Shown here: positions 61,296 through 64,000 of the stretch, in pieces
Layout: each line of letters starts with the position of its first letter
How positions within the stretch are numbered: the first letter of the stretch is position 1
Source: Pontibacter beigongshangensis
GTDB lineage: Bacteria > Bacteroidota > Bacteroidia > Cytophagales > Hymenobacteraceae
DNA: 64,000 nucleotides
NCBI RefSeq assembly: GCF_014332515.1
Contig: NZ_VFSD01000018.1
Span: forward strand, 62,001-126,000
Direction: 5' to 3'
Notes under the pieces: model-generated
Databases searched by the model: none
Seen by the model: only the letters and a program-made list of their open reading frames with translations
What the model was told of the DNA's origin: nothing
Program-made: the position numbers and the translations under genes

Positions 61296-61715
61296 ATGGA
61301 AAGTAAAAGACAACAGAAATTCTCACGCCTCATCCAGAAAGAGCTGGCCGACATCTTTCAGCGGGAGGTGCCGCACCTCTTTGCAGGCGCCTATATATCG
61401 GTGAGTGTGGTGCGCGTATCGCCCGACCTGGGGCTGGCGCGCGTGTACCTGAGCCTGCTCAAGGCCTCCAATAACGAGGCGGTGCTGCAGGAGATCAGGG
61501 TAAACACCAAAACTATTCGCCACCATCTGGCCCAGCGCATCAAAAACCAGGTGCGCGTTATCCCGGAGCTGGTTTTTTACCTCGACGACAGCGCCGAGTA
61601 TGCCGCCCAGATGGACAAACTGTTCTCTAACCTGGAAATTCCGCCTGCCGAAGACGATGCCGACGCAGGCGACAGTACCCCCGGAGAAGAAGACGAAGAA
61701 AACGCTACCCGATAG
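61296..61715 (+). CDS. rbfA: ribosome-binding factor A
   Basis: I chose ATG 61296 (MESKRQQKFSRLIQKELADIF, 139 residues); four extra codons upstream are not needed. RbfA is a KH-fold protein that helps late maturation of the 30S subunit. The typical segments VSPDLGLARVYLSLL and VIPELVFYLDDSAEYAAQMD are seen. The C-terminal tail is very acidic (AEDDADAGDSTPGEEDEE). It begins a rightward unit with a methyltransferase and a LolC/E-like permease. Confidence 0.95.
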   Translation: MESKRQQKFSRLIQKELADIFQREVPHLFAGAYISVSVVRVSPDLGLARVYLSLLKASNNEAVLQEIRVNTKTIRHHLAQRIKNQVRVIPELVFYLDDSAEYAAQMDKLFSNLEIPPAEDDADAGDSTPGEEDEENATR

Positions 61716-61730
61716 TTTTGCACCACCTTT

Positions 61731-62540
61731 ATGCAGTATGATCCGATAAAAAGGATACTGGGCGACGTGTTCAACCAGACGCCTTTTCTGAGACGCATAT
61801 TTTACCACCTGCTGGACCTGCTCCTGCTGCGGGCGTGGCATGTGCACAAGGAACTGAGCACCTGGGCCATAACGCGCAGGCACAAGCAGCAGCACATTCT
61901 CGATGCCGGCTCCGGATTTGGGCAGTATACTTACTACCTGACCAGCAAGAGCAGCAAGTGGAGCGTGCTGGCCGTAGATGTAAAGGAGGAGCAGGTATCA
62001 GACAGCAACCGGTTTTTCAGAGCCATCGACCGGCATAACGTCGTGTTCCGGATCGCTGACCTGGTGCAGTTCCGCCAGCCCAACAGTTTCGACCTAGTGC
62101 TTTCGGTAGATGTGATGGAGCACATCGAGCAAGATGTGCAGGTGTTCAAAAATATCCACGCCTCACTCCGGCCAGGGGGCATGCTCCTCATCTCCACCCC
62201 CTCCGACCAGGGCGGCTCCGATGTACACAGCGGCGACGAAACTTCTTTTATAGAGGAGCACGTGCGCGATGGCTATGGCATTGAAGAGATACACGGCAAA
62301 TTGCAGCGGGCGGGCTTCCGGAGAGTGGAGGCGCGTTACTCGTATGGCAAACCAGGGCAGGTTTCGTGGCGATTATCGATGAAGTACCCTTTGCAAATGT
62401 TGGGCGTATCTAAAATTTTCTTCCTGTTTTTGCCGTTTTACTACCTGGTTACCTTTCCGGTGTGCCTGCTGCTTAACTGGATAGACGTAAACAGCAAGCA
62501 TGCCTCCGGCACCGGCCTCATCGTAAAAGCCTGGAAATAA
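61731..62540 (+). CDS. class I SAM-dependent methyltransferase
   Basis: The 269-residue protein has motif I HILDAGSGFGQYTYYL (about 55-70), then an acidic second strand (VLAVDVKEEQVSD) and LVLSVDVMEHIEQD, as in Methyltransf_11/23-type enzymes. A C-terminal hydrophobic helix (about 228-252, FFLFLPFYYLVTFPVCLLLN) suggests membrane association. The substrate is unknown, perhaps a lipid or quinone-like compound. It starts 15 bases after rbfA, so the two are co-transcribed. Confidence 0.88.
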   Translation: MQYDPIKRILGDVFNQTPFLRRIFYHLLDLLLLRAWHVHKELSTWAITRRHKQQHILDAGSGFGQYTYYLTSKSSKWSVLAVDVKEEQVSDSNRFFRAIDRHNVVFRIADLVQFRQPNSFDLVLSVDVMEHIEQDVQVFKNIHASLRPGGMLLISTPSDQGGSDVHSGDETSFIEEHVRDGYGIEEIHGKLQRAGFRRVEARYSYGKPGQVSWRLSMKYPLQMLGVSKIFFLFLPFYYLVTFPVCLLLNWIDVNSKHASGTGLIVKAWK

Positions 62541-62692
62541 TTGGTTGTCGGTTATTGTTGATTGCTAAATTGTTAAATGGCTAAATTGTTATTTCAATAA
62601 GTATGATACACGATCATGAGAATAATCAACCATTAAGCAATTCAACCATTCAACCATTTAACAACCAGCAACTAACAACCAACAACTAATAA
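62541..62692 (+). repeat. family E low-complexity intergenic string with inverted partner
   Basis: TTGGTTGTCGGTTATTGTTG and GCTAAATTGTTAAATGGC at the left are roughly inverted at the right as AAGCAATTCAACCATTC and AACAACCAGCAACTAACAAC. Related strings are at 31721-31779, 46160-46258 and 56743-56772. No terminator is evident. Confidence 0.55.
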
Positions 62693-63916
62693 ATGAATGT
62701 ACCTTTTCTGATAGCGAAGCGATACTTTTTCTCCAGAAAGAAGAGGAACATCATCAGCATTATCTCCAATATAGCCATGATTGGCGTGGCTGTGGGTACG
62801 ATGGCCCTGATCATTGTGCTGTCTGTGTTTAACGGCCTCGAAGACCTAATCCGGGCCATTTACAGCAGCTTCGACCCCGATCTTAAAATTTCGGTGGTGG
62901 AGGGCAAATCGTTCGAGACCGATACGGAGTTTATGAACCGCATACGGCGGACACCCGGCGTGGCGGTGGTGTCGGAGGTGATAGAAGACAATGCCCTGCT
63001 GCGCTACAACGACCGCCAGATGGTGGTGAAGGTGAAAGGCGTAAGCGAGAACTTCTTTGAGCAGAACCAGATCGATTCCGCTATTGTAGAAGGCGACTTT
63101 AACCTCTACCGCGATGATGAGTATTTTGCCGTGGTGGGGCGGGGTGTGCAGTACCAGCTCTCTATCAGGCCCTCTAACCAGTTTGTGTCGCTGCAGTTTC
63201 TGTACCCGCGCAATACCAAATTTAACCCCCTGAACCCCGAAGGCTCCTTCAACAGCCTGCCCATCAGGCCGGGCGGCGTATTTGCCATTGAGCGGCAGTA
63301 CGACGACTCGTATGTGTTTGTGCCCCTGAACTTTGCCGAAGAGCTGCTGGAGTACGGCAGGAGGCGCACCTCCCTCGAAATAAAGGTGGAGGAAGGTTAC
63401 AACATCGAAACAGTGAAGCGGACGCTGCAAAGTACCCTGGGAGCAGCCTTTCTGGTGCAGGACAGCGACGAACAGCATACCAGCCTGCTCCGGGCCGTGA
63501 AAGTAGAGAAGCTGTTTGTGTTCATCACGTTTACCTTTATTCTGCTCATCGCCTCCCTCAATATCTTCTTTTCCCTTTCCATGCTGGTGATCGATAAGAA
63601 AAAAGATATTGCCATACTGGCTTCTATGGGGGCTACTGCCGCCACCATCCGCAATATTTTCCTGTTTGAGGGGGCGCTGGTAGCCTTTATCGGGGCAACG
63701 TACGGTTTATCATTAGGCATGCTGGTGTGCAACCTGCAGGAGAGCTTCGGACTGGTGTCTATGGGTATGGCCACCTCCATTGTAGATTCTTACCCGGTAA
63801 AAATGCAGGTGAGCGATTTTGTGTTTACCGGCGTTGCCATCGTGGTCATCACTTTGTTAGTATCTATAAGGCCAGCCTACAAAGCCGCCTCTATGTCGGT
63901 AACAGAAAACCTATAG
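62693..63916 (+). CDS. LolC/LolE-type ABC transporter permease
   Basis: The 407-residue protein has one N-terminal helix (about 20-42), a large periplasmic MacB-PCD-like domain (about 45-265) and three C-terminal helices (about 275-300, 320-345 and 370-395). This is the layout of LolC/E permeases that release lipoproteins from the inner membrane. The phrases IAKRYFFSRKKRNIISIIS and IAILASMGATAATIRNIFLF are typical. The ATPase partner (LolD) is not adjacent. It lies 152 bases after the methyltransferase. Confidence 0.9.
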   Translation: MNVPFLIAKRYFFSRKKRNIISIISNIAMIGVAVGTMALIIVLSVFNGLEDLIRAIYSSFDPDLKISVVEGKSFETDTEFMNRIRRTPGVAVVSEVIEDNALLRYNDRQMVVKVKGVSENFFEQNQIDSAIVEGDFNLYRDDEYFAVVGRGVQYQLSIRPSNQFVSLQFLYPRNTKFNPLNPEGSFNSLPIRPGGVFAIERQYDDSYVFVPLNFAEELLEYGRRRTSLEIKVEEGYNIETVKRTLQSTLGAAFLVQDSDEQHTSLLRAVKVEKLFVFITFTFILLIASLNIFFSLSMLVIDKKKDIAILASMGATAATIRNIFLFEGALVAFIGATYGLSLGMLVCNLQESFGLVSMGMATSIVDSYPVKMQVSDFVFTGVAIVVITLLVSIRPAYKAASMSVTENL

Positions 63917-64000
63917 GCCTGCTGCCTAGCTATTTACAAATATCACAAAATAACAAGCTATAGTTAGCGAAAAGCCGTTTTTTTCTAGGAAAATAGCCGA

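Noticed and set aside
1..64000. CRISPR arrays, tRNA or rRNA genes, insertion sequences, prophage
   Set aside because: I looked for regularly spaced repeats, tRNA T-loop GGTTCGAATCC-like segments and transposase-type proteins and found none. The dispersed repeats are irregularly spaced and not CRISPR.

Overview
The window is a stretch of chromosome from a member of the Bacteroidota, most likely order Cytophagales close to Pontibacter/Hymenobacter. The evidence is a GldJ-type gliding lipoprotein next to a PorP/SprF-type membrane protein, a secreted protein with a type IX secretion sorting tail, single-chain glycyl-tRNA synthetase, several lineage-typical DUF families (DUF4175, DUF4105, DUF4382), and start-proximal promoter boxes of the Bacteroidota form TAnnTTTG. 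I see no rRNA, tRNA, CRISPR array, transposase, integrase or prophage gene. Nearly all genes are housekeeping or conserved lineage genes; the unusual material is between the genes.

Layout. 1-5.0 kb: ileS (5' part), glyS and a PiT-like membrane protein. 5.3-8.1 kb: a small acidic protein and a CPA2 cation/proton antiporter. 8.1-9.7 kb: a gene-free, very A+T-rich stretch with clustered DnaA-box-like sites, a candidate replication origin. 9.7-18.4 kb: a six-gene leftward string (DUF4175, RsbW-like ATPase, ybeY, mnmG, methyltransferase, Ig-like lipoprotein) with a perfect 16-bp parS between ybeY and mnmG. 18.5-24.4 kb: xth, an AhpD-like protein, comF, DUF4265, gldJ and porP/sprF. 24.7-35.2 kb: a large AsmA-like protein, DUF4382 lipoprotein, DinB, DgkA, two tandem msrB genes with msrA nearby, fumC and a membrane protein. 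35.5-44.8 kb: a CHASE/PAS histidine kinase, radA, a TlpA-like thioredoxin, a baeRF-type protein and a radical SAM/SPASM protein. 45.5-49.5 kb: a leftward cluster of rsmI (carrying a near-perfect parS), DUF4105/Lnb-like protein, inositol monophosphatase, a 59-residue Cys-rich membrane protein and a pterin dehydratase. 49.7-52.1 kb: an SDR, two small disordered proteins and a metallophosphatase. 52.9-56.6 kb: a 1223-residue IPT/TIG-repeat adhesin. 57.1-63.9 kb: glyA-tatC-rpiB, a polytopic membrane protein, rbfA, a methyltransferase and a LolC/E-type permease.

Functional themes are translation and tRNA/rRNA maturation (IleS, GlyS, MnmG, YbeY, RsmI, RbfA), envelope and secretion (GldJ, PorP/SprF, TatC, Lnb-like, LolE-like, AsmA-like, T9SS cargo), and oxidative repair (MsrA, MsrB, AhpD-like, TlpA-like).

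The most notable findings are (1) two parS sites plus a DnaA-box cluster, which together suggest an origin-proximal region, and (2) at least 24 intergenic copies of a roughly 31-bp element. That element has a CCTCYGGAGG palindrome, a T-run and an ATTAGAATAATT end. It abuts other dispersed intergenic repeats in a recurring order. In one place it forms part of a complete terminator hairpin.
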